Source: Akkermansia muciniphila (GTDB lineage: Bacteria; Verrucomicrobiota; Verrucomicrobiia; Limisphaerales; UBA9464). Taken from it: a DNA stretch of 64,000 nt. Where the stretch lies: assembly GCA_945883815.1 (NCBI GenBank), contig CAMCYJ010000003.1, forward strand, positions 20,671 to 84,670, written 5' to 3'. The notes below the pieces were generated by a model that worked only from the letters and a program-made list of their open reading frames with translations, was not told the DNA's origin and searched no databases. This document shows, in pieces, positions 8,314 through 16,981 of the stretch. Numbering within the stretch: the first letter of the stretch is position 1; each line of letters opens with the position of its first letter. A program made the translations under genes and the position numbers.

Positions 8314-10176
8314 TCAGGGGGTCGCTGATTTGAGGCGCTGGGCATAGGACCGCGCTTCCCAATTGTCCCAGGGATTCAGCGCCAACGACTGTTCGACCAG
8401 GAGGCGGGCCCGGTTCAAATCGCCGCGGACGATGAGGTTCCAGCTCAGGGCATTGAGTACCTGAACATCATTGGGGCCCAGTCGGAGTGCTGCTTCGAAG
8501 GATTCCGAGGCCGACTTGAGATCGCCCAGCCATTGGTGACACAGCCCGATGGCGACATGGGTTCGAGCGTTATAGGGGTCCAAACGGGCCGAGGCCTCCA
8601 ACCAGCGGAGTGCCTCTTGGGCCTGTTTTTCCCAACCGGGCAAGCCTTGCCAACTCAGGCGACGTTTTTCCTCACCATACCAGTAGGGCGTCATGGGGTT
8701 CCCCGGAGCAAGGGCTGCCGCCTTGGCCAGTTCTTGGAAGAACATCTCATCGACACTGGGGCGTCGCTCGGCGCGCTTGAGGTGCGCGTCTTCTCCGGCC
8801 GCCGTGACTCCGAGCGGGATCATCCAGTACAGGAGGCCGGCCATGACAGCGGTGGCAACCAACCGGAGGGGTAGGTAGGACTTGATCCAGAAGCGTTCCG
8901 TGGCGAACCGGGTGTTGGAGATCAAGATGCCCGCCAGGATCGAAGCTGTCACCGCGATGGCAGGGATGTGCAGGTTGAAGTCAAAGAGGCAATGGACTCC
9001 CAGTCCGCTCAGCCCTGCCACGCTCCCGGCGAAGAACGCCGTGCGGTTGCTTTGCTTGACTCCCAAGTCCGACGAGCCCCGTTCGACATGTCGGGACGTG
9101 CGGTAAAGGCCGTATCCGAAGGCGGCGAGCCCCAAACCAACGATGCCGGCACCCGCGACACCGTACTCCACCAGAAGCTCGAGGTATTCATTGTGGACAT
9201 GCTGGGGGCTGAGCGGTGTCGTCGGTGTTCGGTAGGCTGGGAAGCGAGTATCGAATTGCCCTGGGCCGACTCCTTGCCAGCGATGGTCGGACCACATCTG
9301 CACGGCAGGTTTCCAAATCCAGGCACGGAAGAGTCCGCTGTCTTTCTTGCCGGAGGCGGTCAGCGCATCGATTCGGGCGCGGGCTTTTTCGGACTTCAGG
9401 AGAAAGGTGATCGAACCGACGCAGAGCACCGCCATGAGTGCCGCCGTTGGGATCCGATACTGGGGACGGCGGAGCAGCCAGAGCGAGAAAGTGGCGATGG
9501 CGGCTGCCGCTCCGAGCCAGCCACCCCGAGACATGGTGACCGCGATGCCTCCGAGCATCATCAAGGCCGCATATCCGGCGATGATCCGTTGCACGACACC
9601 TCCCCGGCCCAAGAAGGCGTGGGACAATGCCAGCGGCATGAGCATCAGCAGGAAGGCTGCGAGATGGTTCGGGTTCACGAACGTGCCACCGAATCGCTTG
9701 TAGTAGACTAGGGGTTGAGTCTCCCAAAGGACCTTCTGCGAATTCTGGGTGAATTGGACGATGGCGTAGGCCGAGGAAAGGAGTCCGATGAGCAACAGGC
9801 CGTTCACCACCCACCCTGAAGTCTCCTGGCGATGGAGATTGTGCAGGCTGGTGAAGAATGCCACGGCGCAGACTGCGATCAGAAACACCTCTTGAAGTGC
9901 CCAATACGGCACGCTCGCGGAGTGGCAACTCCAGGCGGCATAGCCGAAGAAGATCGCCACCGCCCAGGTGACCGGCGGCAGCAGGAAGCGATGGGTCGGT
10001 TCGACCCACATCCGAAGAGTCCAGACGATCCAGGCCATGCCGATGGCCGCGAAGCCGACACCCGACTCCCGGGGATTCACCCCGGCGAACCAGAAGGTGA
10101 GCCACGCCACCGAGAAAAGCAGCAGGCCCCCCACTAACCGCTCCAAAAGTTTGTCGAATGCCGAGCTCGATCGCAT
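8314..10176 (-). CDS. O-antigen ligase/polymerase-like membrane protein with C-terminal TPR
   Basis: 620-residue polytopic inner-membrane protein. Residues 1-430 hold about eleven hydrophobic segments. The Wzy_C/O-antigen-ligase signature is seen as 'GGTFVNPNHLAAFLLMLMPLAL', then 'VTMSRGGWLGAAAA' and a large periplasmic loop with 'GVGPGQFDTRFP' and 'HVHNEYLELLVEYG'. These are the conserved Arg/His-containing loops of the family. From about residue 520 to the end are TPR-like repeats ('EASARLDPYNARTHVAIGLCHQWLGDLKSASES'). It probably ligates or polymerises lipid-linked glycans, but whether the product is O-antigen or exopolysaccharide cannot be told. An in-frame TTG at 10188 is an alternative start. 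Confidence 0.85.
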   Translation of the reverse strand: MRSSSAFDKLLERLVGGLLLFSVAWLTFWFAGVNPRESGVGFAAIGMAWIVWTLRMWVEPTHRFLLPPVTWAVAIFFGYAAWSCHSASVPYWALQEVFLIAVCAVAFFTSLHNLHRQETSGWVVNGLLLIGLLSSAYAIVQFTQNSQKVLWETQPLVYYKRFGGTFVNPNHLAAFLLMLMPLALSHAFLGRGGVVQRIIAGYAALMMLGGIAVTMSRGGWLGAAAAIATFSLWLLRRPQYRIPTAALMAVLCVGSITFLLKSEKARARIDALTASGKKDSGLFRAWIWKPAVQMWSDHRWQGVGPGQFDTRFPAYRTPTTPLSPQHVHNEYLELLVEYGVAGAGIVGLGLAAFGYGLYRTSRHVERGSSDLGVKQSNRTAFFAGSVAGLSGLGVHCLFDFNLHIPAIAVTASILAGILISNTRFATERFWIKSYLPLRLVATAVMAGLLYWMIPLGVTAAGEDAHLKRAERRPSVDEMFFQELAKAAALAPGNPMTPYWYGEEKRRLSWQGLPGWEKQAQEALRWLEASARLDPYNARTHVAIGLCHQWLGDLKSASESFEAALRLGPNDVQVLNALSWNLIVRGDLNRARLLVEQSLALNPWDNWEARSYAQRLKSATP

Positions 10177-10317
10177 GTGCTGGGTCAAGCCTAGGAGACC
10201 GTCAAGGGCCTCGGGAAGGATTTAGCCCGGATATTTCGCACTTCAGCTCGCCTGGGATGTCGAAGATCCCGGCGCGCTTTCGTTCCGTACCCGAGCGCGG
10301 ATCGCCGGGTTTCCATG

Positions 10318-13300
10318 TCAGTCCCGAATGGCTGGAGTCAGACGTTTGAGCCAGCTCCACACCCGAAGCACTTCGGTGACACTCCAAGCCTGGGCATCAC
10401 AGCCACGGGGCAGGTGAGGTGCATCGCCATCGAGGATCTCGGGCAACTGGCCCACGCAACCGTGCTGCAAATAGGCTTCCACGCTTGTCAGGTAGGCGCG
10501 AGACGCCTCAATGGACACGGGGCTCTTGCCATAAGCTTTCACCACTGCCTCACAGAAACAGGGGAACGTCCAAACCCAAGCGGTGCCATTGTGGTACGCA
10601 GGCTTGCGACGCGTGTCTTCATCCCCTTCGTAGGAGCCCCAATAGGGTTCGTCGGGGTGGTTCAGGAGGCGTCCGTGATGCCAGACCGGCAATGGCGGAT
10701 GGACCGGCAACGGGGCCAGAGACCGAAGCGCCCCGGGGACAACCAAGTAGCGCTGCGCAGCCAGCACGGTGCTCCGGGCCTTGGGCCCATCGACCAGATC
10801 CAGTGCTACGGCCAGGAGTGCGTTGCTTCGCAGGGCGTTGTCACGCACCGCTTTGGCGGCAGGGTGATCTTGGTGCGCGTGGAGGCAATCGGAGAACCAC
10901 CCCAATTCTTCGATCCAGAAAAACTGGTGGAATGAAACCTCGGCCCGCTTTGCCAAGGTTCCCCACGCCTCGTGGGACATGGCCGGAGGGCAGCCCAAGC
11001 GATCGAGCAAGCGGAGAAGGCGGATCCAGAGCACCTGGATCTCGACCGGATATCCCTGACGCGGCGTTCCGGCCGGATGGTTGGTATCCATCCAGGTGAA
11101 GTGGCTGGGGCTCCAGACCAACGCACTGTCCGGGTCGACACGGATACCCTGCGGGGTTCCCGCAAGGTAGCCGGAAGCAATGGAACAAAGGACGTCCCGT
11201 ACCGTGCGTCCTTGTCGGTCGCCGGTGCTCAGCCCGAAAACCGATTCGGCCCCCAAGGGGTCAGCCTCGGCCAATTCTTCAGCAACGATGCCATACCACA
11301 GCGACGCATCGCTGGTTTCCCGGTTGGAAGCGTTCTCGCCATGGATGGAATTGGGGAGGGTGCCGCCCTCTTCGAAACGGCCAAAGGTGACTAGCAACTG
11401 ACGCACTTCAGTGAAGCGTTCGGCCGTGATGAGTCCGCGGGCGGCGATCAGTGAATCCCGGCCCCAATCCAGGAACCACGGATACCCCGCGATGACGGTC
11501 ACCGAATCGGAACGTCGGACCACGAAACTACCGATGGCCCGTCGAAGGAGGAGTTCCCATGGACAAGCGGTCGCGCTGTCGGACAGGACCTGACGTCGCT
11601 GGATGAAACCTGAAACTTCTTCGTCGGAAATCTCGTCCGTTTCGGCCGACACGGTGATGGTGGATGAGTCGCCAGAACTCAGGGGAATCTCGAACCATCC
11701 TGGGCTGTAGGCATCCCCGGAACCATTCATGCCCCGGCTGGCTTCCACCGGATGCGGGATGTCCCGGCACCATTCTACCGCAGGATGAAAATGTCCGCGG
11801 CTCACGGCCACTCTCAGACTTCGGGAGGGGTCTGGTTCAAAGAAAAAACCTTCCATTGCTCTGGCCGGTTTCGCCTCACCCGGGGTCTGATGCACGACCC
11901 GGGTCGCCCGGATGAAGTGGGATTCACTGTCGGGATTGAGACGGGTCTCCCAGTGGAAATTTCGGTCCTCCACATCCACTCGGACCACCAGGCGGACATC
12001 AAAGGATGCAGGCAGGGGTTTTCCGAACCGCGAATCGTGGCTCGCCGCGGCCGGTCGGCTGAACTGGAAGACCGTGATGTTTTTTCCCTCCAGCATGTCG
12101 GCCACGACCCGGATCTCAACACTGCGTCCGTCGCCCGCATTGGCGATGAAGCGCCAATGAGTGGGGGCGACGGTCTCTACATTCACCAGATTCGAGGCGT
12201 CCAGGGGCGAGATGAATCCATCGGCATTGACCCAGACGCGGATGCGCTTGGCGAATACGTGCCGATCGACCGGTACCTCCGGGTGGAGGTTGGCACCGAG
12301 CAGGCAGTCGTACTTGGAGTGGATTCGTCCCAGGTCGAGGCAGAGCCGGGCCATGCCGCCTCGGCCATTGGTCAACAAAACGTGGGTGTTTTTTGGGTCC
12401 GGGGGCACCGACGGCAATGCTGGCGGAACGGTGTCCAAATACCTCAGGGTGGCTCGGATCCGAGGATCGGTGGGTGCGTAACGCTCCAATTCGAGGACGA
12501 CATCTCCACGGTGTTTCAGGGGAGGAATTGCGGAGATGTGCCCCGCTTCAACGGGAATGGATTCCTCGTTGTATTCGAGGCCATTGGGTTGCGGGCAAAC
12601 TCGGATGCGGAACCGGTGGGTGTCGCGGATGAGCAACCAATGCCCAGGAGGAACGAGTGTGACGCGTTTGCGATCTTGAGCCTGCCAGACGATGACGGGA
12701 CGGTAGGTCTCTGAGGTGTCGATCAGGCAGGATTCATCGTGGGCTGCAGCGGTCAGGAATCCCACAGGATCCCGCGATACCCATGCGGCCTCCTGTTTCC
12801 AATGGGCTGAACAACCCAGGATCCCCCGGCTGACTCGGCCCCGGCACATAGCGGCCCAGTCGGCGCGCCGACGGGTTTCCCGATAGACATCTCCAGAAAG
12901 ACCCAGCGGAGTGATCGAGGGGGACAGGCAATGTGTGGCTCCCGGTGCAAGGGTGATCCGGATCCGGCGAATCAGTTGCCCGGGCGACGGTGCCAACTCC
13001 TGCCACCGCGGGGCGGGCAGGTGGCCCACCAGGTCGAGAGTCGGTTTCCCAAGCTCTTCCCAGACGGACCAATCAAGTTCGATGGAACGCTCCTCCTCGA
13101 ACTCCGTGTTGGCCAGCACGAGGACGTGATCGAGCCCCTCGGCCGAATCGCGACGCAGGGCATAAACCATGGAGTGAGGATCGCTCACTCGCCGCAACGA
13201 GGTGCCATCGAAGAAGCAAGGGTGGTTGCTGATCAGTCGATTCAGCGCCGACAGTTCGGGTATCAGCGAATTGGGCGATCCCCAAGCCAAGCCCCGGCTG

Positions 13301-14727
13301 CTGTGGACGTTGATTTGCTCGGTCGCACACCACTCGACCCCGGCAGTGAATCCGAAGCCGCCCTGAATGGATGTGAGGGCCGCAAGTCTGTTGCGGAAAA
13401 GCGACCATCTCCGCCCTACCGGGGTGGCGGGTTGGCCAGGGACACCGCCATTGGCCGCTAGTCGGGAATTGTCATGGGTCTCGCTGTAGTGAACCAGGAT
13501 TCCGGAACGGGCACTGGCTTGAAGGTGATGATCCAGATAACCACTGATCCCTAGTGAGCCATGGTTCTGGAAAAGTTCGCTGTAGGCCCATTGCATCCCA
13601 CCCTCGGCCAAGCAGGCCTCGGTGGCTTCCCACGGACCGCCGAGTCCTTCCAACAGGAATACGGTGTCTGGAAATTCCCGGCGGACCTTCGCAGTGATGA
13701 ACTGCCAGACGTGCGGAGGTATTTTGTAGCCGGCGTCGCAGCGGAATCCATCCACACCTCGACGGCACCAGATGAGGAAGGCGTCGGCCAAATAATCCCA
13801 GAGTGCCACGTGACGCTGGTCCATTTCGACCAGGTCTTCCCAGACCACGTTCCAAGCCCCCGGACTTTCAAATTCGCCATCGTGATTGCGGAGGAACCAC
13901 TCCGGGTGTTCCTCCCACTCGGCGCTGCCCCAACCGGTGTGGTTGATGACCAAGTCGAGCATCAGTCGTGCTCCCCGTGAATGGATCTCCACTGCCAGTT
14001 CCCGGAATTGGTCCACGCCGGTGGTGCGTCGATCAAACTCGACCAGCGCCGGATCAATCTGGGTCAGGTGCTGCAGCGCATAGGGCGATCCGTAGCGCCC
14101 GAATCGAGCGAACGTGGTGGGTGTCGGGCTGACCGGCAGCAGGTGCAGGATCCGGCACCCGAGGCGGTCGATGATGTGTGGTAGTTCCGTGATGAGCGAC
14201 CTCAGTGTCCCGCTGGGTGGGATCACGGTGAATCCCTCCTGGTCCAGCGCTTTGAGGATGGGCGTGTTGTGGTCTTCGGCGGTGGAGAGCCGGTGCTTCG
14301 ACCACTCCCCGAACATGCGCGGGAACGCGCAATAGACCGTGTTGGCAGTGCGGGTCCAAGACGGGTGGATGCTGATGCCGACGTCCGGGCCCTCCGTCCA
14401 GTGCTGGAAGCCCTTCGAATCGATCGCGTAGGCCTTGGCCTTGAAATAGCCCACCTCGGTCAATGGCAGGGTGATCGACCATTGACCCTCGGGCGTGAGT
14501 TGCAGCGGCAGGTCCCGCCACGCGGCACCGGCCAGGGGCAGTTTTTCAAAGTGGGATTGGAGGATCTCCTCACGGACTCGTTCGGCCCGTCCCAAATTGG
14601 TGCGCAGTCGGGCTTGCCAGCCTTCGCCGAGTTGCCCGTTGGGTGCCGTGAGAGTGAACGTCAGCAAATCTCCGGCGTGTCGGACGACACGGGTTCCCGG
14701 CAAGGGTGACATGGAAAGTCCAGCCAT
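10318..14727 (-). CDS. Bifunctional GH13-GH133 glycogen-debranching-type enzyme
   Basis: 1469-residue fusion. Residues about 120-600 form a GH13 barrel with 'LVINHTGWGSAEW', nucleophile Asp331 in 'GVDGFRCDAGYK', acid/base Glu360 in 'VFLLEGLGG' and Asp419 in 'YSETHDNSR'. Residues about 620-1050 are beta-rich. The C-terminal (alpha/alpha)6 part has 'YPWFLDWGRDSLIAARGL' (about 1080-1100), 'LPNSIHGEN', 'DASLWYGIV' and 'MDTNHPAGTPRQGYPVEIQVLW', matching the amylo-1,6-glucosidase (GH133) domain. The layout parallels eukaryotic glycogen debranching enzyme: a GH13 transferase followed by a glucosidase. No signal peptide is seen, so it should be cytoplasmic and act on glycogen. The ATG at 14712 is an alternative start. 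Confidence 0.88.
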   Translation of the reverse strand: MAGLSMSPLPGTRVVRHAGDLLTFTLTAPNGQLGEGWQARLRTNLGRAERVREEILQSHFEKLPLAGAAWRDLPLQLTPEGQWSITLPLTEVGYFKAKAYAIDSKGFQHWTEGPDVGISIHPSWTRTANTVYCAFPRMFGEWSKHRLSTAEDHNTPILKALDQEGFTVIPPSGTLRSLITELPHIIDRLGCRILHLLPVSPTPTTFARFGRYGSPYALQHLTQIDPALVEFDRRTTGVDQFRELAVEIHSRGARLMLDLVINHTGWGSAEWEEHPEWFLRNHDGEFESPGAWNVVWEDLVEMDQRHVALWDYLADAFLIWCRRGVDGFRCDAGYKIPPHVWQFITAKVRREFPDTVFLLEGLGGPWEATEACLAEGGMQWAYSELFQNHGSLGISGYLDHHLQASARSGILVHYSETHDNSRLAANGGVPGQPATPVGRRWSLFRNRLAALTSIQGGFGFTAGVEWCATEQINVHSSRGLAWGSPNSLIPELSALNRLISNHPCFFDGTSLRRVSDPHSMVYALRRDSAEGLDHVLVLANTEFEEERSIELDWSVWEELGKPTLDLVGHLPAPRWQELAPSPGQLIRRIRITLAPGATHCLSPSITPLGLSGDVYRETRRRADWAAMCRGRVSRGILGCSAHWKQEAAWVSRDPVGFLTAAAHDESCLIDTSETYRPVIVWQAQDRKRVTLVPPGHWLLIRDTHRFRIRVCPQPNGLEYNEESIPVEAGHISAIPPLKHRGDVVLELERYAPTDPRIRATLRYLDTVPPALPSVPPDPKNTHVLLTNGRGGMARLCLDLGRIHSKYDCLLGANLHPEVPVDRHVFAKRIRVWVNADGFISPLDASNLVNVETVAPTHWRFIANAGDGRSVEIRVVADMLEGKNITVFQFSRPAAASHDSRFGKPLPASFDVRLVVRVDVEDRNFHWETRLNPDSESHFIRATRVVHQTPGEAKPARAMEGFFFEPDPSRSLRVAVSRGHFHPAVEWCRDIPHPVEASRGMNGSGDAYSPGWFEIPLSSGDSSTITVSAETDEISDEEVSGFIQRRQVLSDSATACPWELLLRRAIGSFVVRRSDSVTVIAGYPWFLDWGRDSLIAARGLITAERFTEVRQLLVTFGRFEEGGTLPNSIHGENASNRETSDASLWYGIVAEELAEADPLGAESVFGLSTGDRQGRTVRDVLCSIASGYLAGTPQGIRVDPDSALVWSPSHFTWMDTNHPAGTPRQGYPVEIQVLWIRLLRLLDRLGCPPAMSHEAWGTLAKRAEVSFHQFFWIEELGWFSDCLHAHQDHPAAKAVRDNALRSNALLAVALDLVDGPKARSTVLAAQRYLVVPGALRSLAPLPVHPPLPVWHHGRLLNHPDEPYWGSYEGDEDTRRKPAYHNGTAWVWTFPCFCEAVVKAYGKSPVSIEASRAYLTSVEAYLQHGCVGQLPEILDGDAPHLPRGCDAQAWSVTEVLRVWSWLKRLTPAIRD

Positions 14728-14886
14728 GGGTTTGGGTTGCCATGCACTGGACCGATTCAGTGATCACGGCGCAAACAGCATGGCGGACACGGCGGCCGAG
14801 GATCAACTTTAAGATCCTGCCGCCCCCGCGGTGTTGTCTGGCTCACTGGACCCGTCGAGGAAGGCCGAGGGACCTGCGGCGGCGGA

Positions 14887-16683
14887 TTATTGTCGGATCC
14901 GCAGTTTTCCGATGCATGAGGGCAGGAAGGCCGCACAGACCAGCGTCACCGCCAAGGCTCCGCCCGCTTGGCCCCAGCGTCCGTAAATGGCCCAACCGCC
15001 GGCGAAGATGAGCGCCCAAATGCCGACCGAGGCGAGGATCGAACACACGATGCCGATGCCGAGGTCGGAACCTTTGCCCAGCTTGGGGTCCTGGATTTGG
15101 ATGCGCTCATGCTCCGCGCGCTCCAGAATGGGCAACCATCCCGCCCCTCCGGGCTGCACCCGTGAATAGAACTCACGGAGTTTTTTGGTTTCGGTCGGGC
15201 CGGTCAGTAGAGCAACCAGCAGCGACCCCACAGTGGTGACCGCCACACCAATCACCATCTGCTCCCAGGCGGGGACGTCGTGCCCGACGCTCGAATAGTG
15301 CCAGAAGATCGCCATGCCAAAGGAAAGCGTCATCGCCGCGATCTCCGCAGCGGCATTGATGCGCCACCAGAACCACCGGAGGATCAGGACCAGACCGGTT
15401 CCCGCACCGACTTGCATCATGAGATTGAAATTCGAGATGGCGTCCTTCATCTGGAGCGCCAGCCAGCAGGAAGCGAACATGAGTACCACCGTCACGATCC
15501 GTCCCAACCAGACTTGCTGCGAGTCGCTGGCCTTGGGGTTGATGAACCGTAGGTAGAGATCGCTGACCACGATGGATGACCCGTAGTTCACCTGGGTGGA
15601 CATGGTGCTCATGTAGGCGGCGGCCAGCGAGGCAACCATGATGCCCATCAGACCCTGGGGCAGGAAAGTGAGCATGGCCGGGTAGGCCAGATCGTCTTGA
15701 ACGATCTTGGGATCGAGATGCGGAAAGCGGGTCTGAAGCGAAGCCACATCCGGGAAAACCACCAGCGAGGCCAGAGCCACCAGGATCCACGGCCAGGGGC
15801 GGAGGGCGTAGTGCATTACGTTGAAGAACAGACAGGCGCCCAATGCGTGCTTTTCGTTCTTGGCAGCCAGAAGTCGCTGAGCCACGTAGCCGCCGCCGCC
15901 TGGCTCTGCTCCCGGGTAATAACTGCTCCACCAAGTGACCATGAGCGGGATGAGGAACACCGCCATGACCAAATCGTGGGGTGTTGTCGCCATATTGGGG
16001 ACGATGTCCATCTTCGCTTGGACGCGAGGATCGGCCAGGAGCTTGCCCAAGCCGCCCACCTGAGGAAGCCCCACGACATGCACCGCCGCCCAGACGGCAC
16101 CCACCATCGCGATGATGAACTGGACCAAGTCGGTGAGCAGCACCCCGGTGAGTCCGCCCACCATGCTGTAGGCCACAGTGACCACCGAGGCCACGGCGAT
16201 GGTCTGGACCGGATCGAGGCCAAACATCACCCCGCCGATCTTGATGGCGGCTAGCGATACGTTGGCCATCACCAAGATGTTGAAGAAGATTCCCAGGTAC
16301 ACGGCTCTGAAACCCCGCAGAAAAGCCGCTGGGCGACCCGAGTAACGGAGTTCATAGAATTCGATGTCCGTCATCATGCCGCTCCGTCGCCACAGCTTGG
16401 CAAAGAGGAACACCGTGGTGGTTCCGGTCAGCAGCAGGGCCCACCAGATCCAATTCCCGAAAACACCATCCCGGCGTACAATGCCGGCGACGAGATTCGG
16501 GGTGTCGGTGGCGAACGTCGTTGCCACCATTGAAGTGCCCAACAGCCACCACGGCATTGTACGTCCGCTCAAGAAGTAGCTCTCGTAGTCCTTGCCCGCC
16601 GATTTTCCGACAAATAGCCCGATGGCCAGATACAAAACGAACGTGGCGGCGATGATGATCCAGTCGAGGGTCGCTAGGTGCAT
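14887..16683 (-). CDS. Sodium:solute symporter family (SSS) transporter
   Basis: 598-residue inner-membrane transporter of the SSS family, which imports sugars, amino acids or organic acids with Na+. The N-terminal hallmark 'DWIIIAATFVLYLAIGLFVGK' with 'YFLSGRTMPWWLLGTSMVATTFATDTPN' marks TM1-2. Around a dozen or more TM segments follow, and 'LAAAYMSTMSTQVNYGSSIVVSDLY' is the conserved TM8-9 Na+-site region. The last about 60 residues are a soluble stretch and a final pair of helices. The neighbouring glycan enzymes suggest a sugar, but nothing in the sequence fixes the substrate. Confidence 0.92.
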   Translation of the reverse strand: MHLATLDWIIIAATFVLYLAIGLFVGKSAGKDYESYFLSGRTMPWWLLGTSMVATTFATDTPNLVAGIVRRDGVFGNWIWWALLLTGTTTVFLFAKLWRRSGMMTDIEFYELRYSGRPAAFLRGFRAVYLGIFFNILVMANVSLAAIKIGGVMFGLDPVQTIAVASVVTVAYSMVGGLTGVLLTDLVQFIIAMVGAVWAAVHVVGLPQVGGLGKLLADPRVQAKMDIVPNMATTPHDLVMAVFLIPLMVTWWSSYYPGAEPGGGGYVAQRLLAAKNEKHALGACLFFNVMHYALRPWPWILVALASLVVFPDVASLQTRFPHLDPKIVQDDLAYPAMLTFLPQGLMGIMVASLAAAYMSTMSTQVNYGSSIVVSDLYLRFINPKASDSQQVWLGRIVTVVLMFASCWLALQMKDAISNFNLMMQVGAGTGLVLILRWFWWRINAAAEIAAMTLSFGMAIFWHYSSVGHDVPAWEQMVIGVAVTTVGSLLVALLTGPTETKKLREFYSRVQPGGAGWLPILERAEHERIQIQDPKLGKGSDLGIGIVCSILASVGIWALIFAGGWAIYGRWGQAGGALAVTLVCAAFLPSCIGKLRIRQ

Positions 16684-16981
16684 GTCGTCGAGGTTTTATC
16701 GGTGGACGTAGTTGAGGAGTCTTGTTGGGAACCCAATAATGGCAAGCCTCGTCGAGCCAGTTCCTTGAAACGCCCAGAGGGTATCGAGCCTGTGGAGTCC
16801 CCGGTGAGGTTACCGCACCCACAGAGCGCCCGGTTAGGGCACCGGGCCTGCAGGCTGCCGCCGAACCTACGAGGTCTCCTGTAGGCCGTGTCTCCCGACC
16901 CGGCGTCCCGCGCTCGACTCGCAACAGGTATCCGGTCTCAGAAACCCGGGTTCTGCCCACACTCAACGGGCGTTGTTGGCC
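16684..16981. other. 298-bp gap with a hairpin; no gene seen
   Basis: Between the symporter start and the end of the phosphodiester-glycosidase gene. It contains a perfect 7-bp hairpin, 'gcccggt' with 'accgggc' across 6 nt at 16828-16847. There is no T-tract, so it is not a standard terminator. Frames across it are low-complexity Gly/Arg/Pro text without family features. Confidence 0.6.

Noticed and set aside
16826..16850. Hairpin as transcription terminator for the symporter region
   Set aside because: The stem is perfect but short, lacks a T-tract, and lies between two co-directional genes at the upstream side of the symporter.
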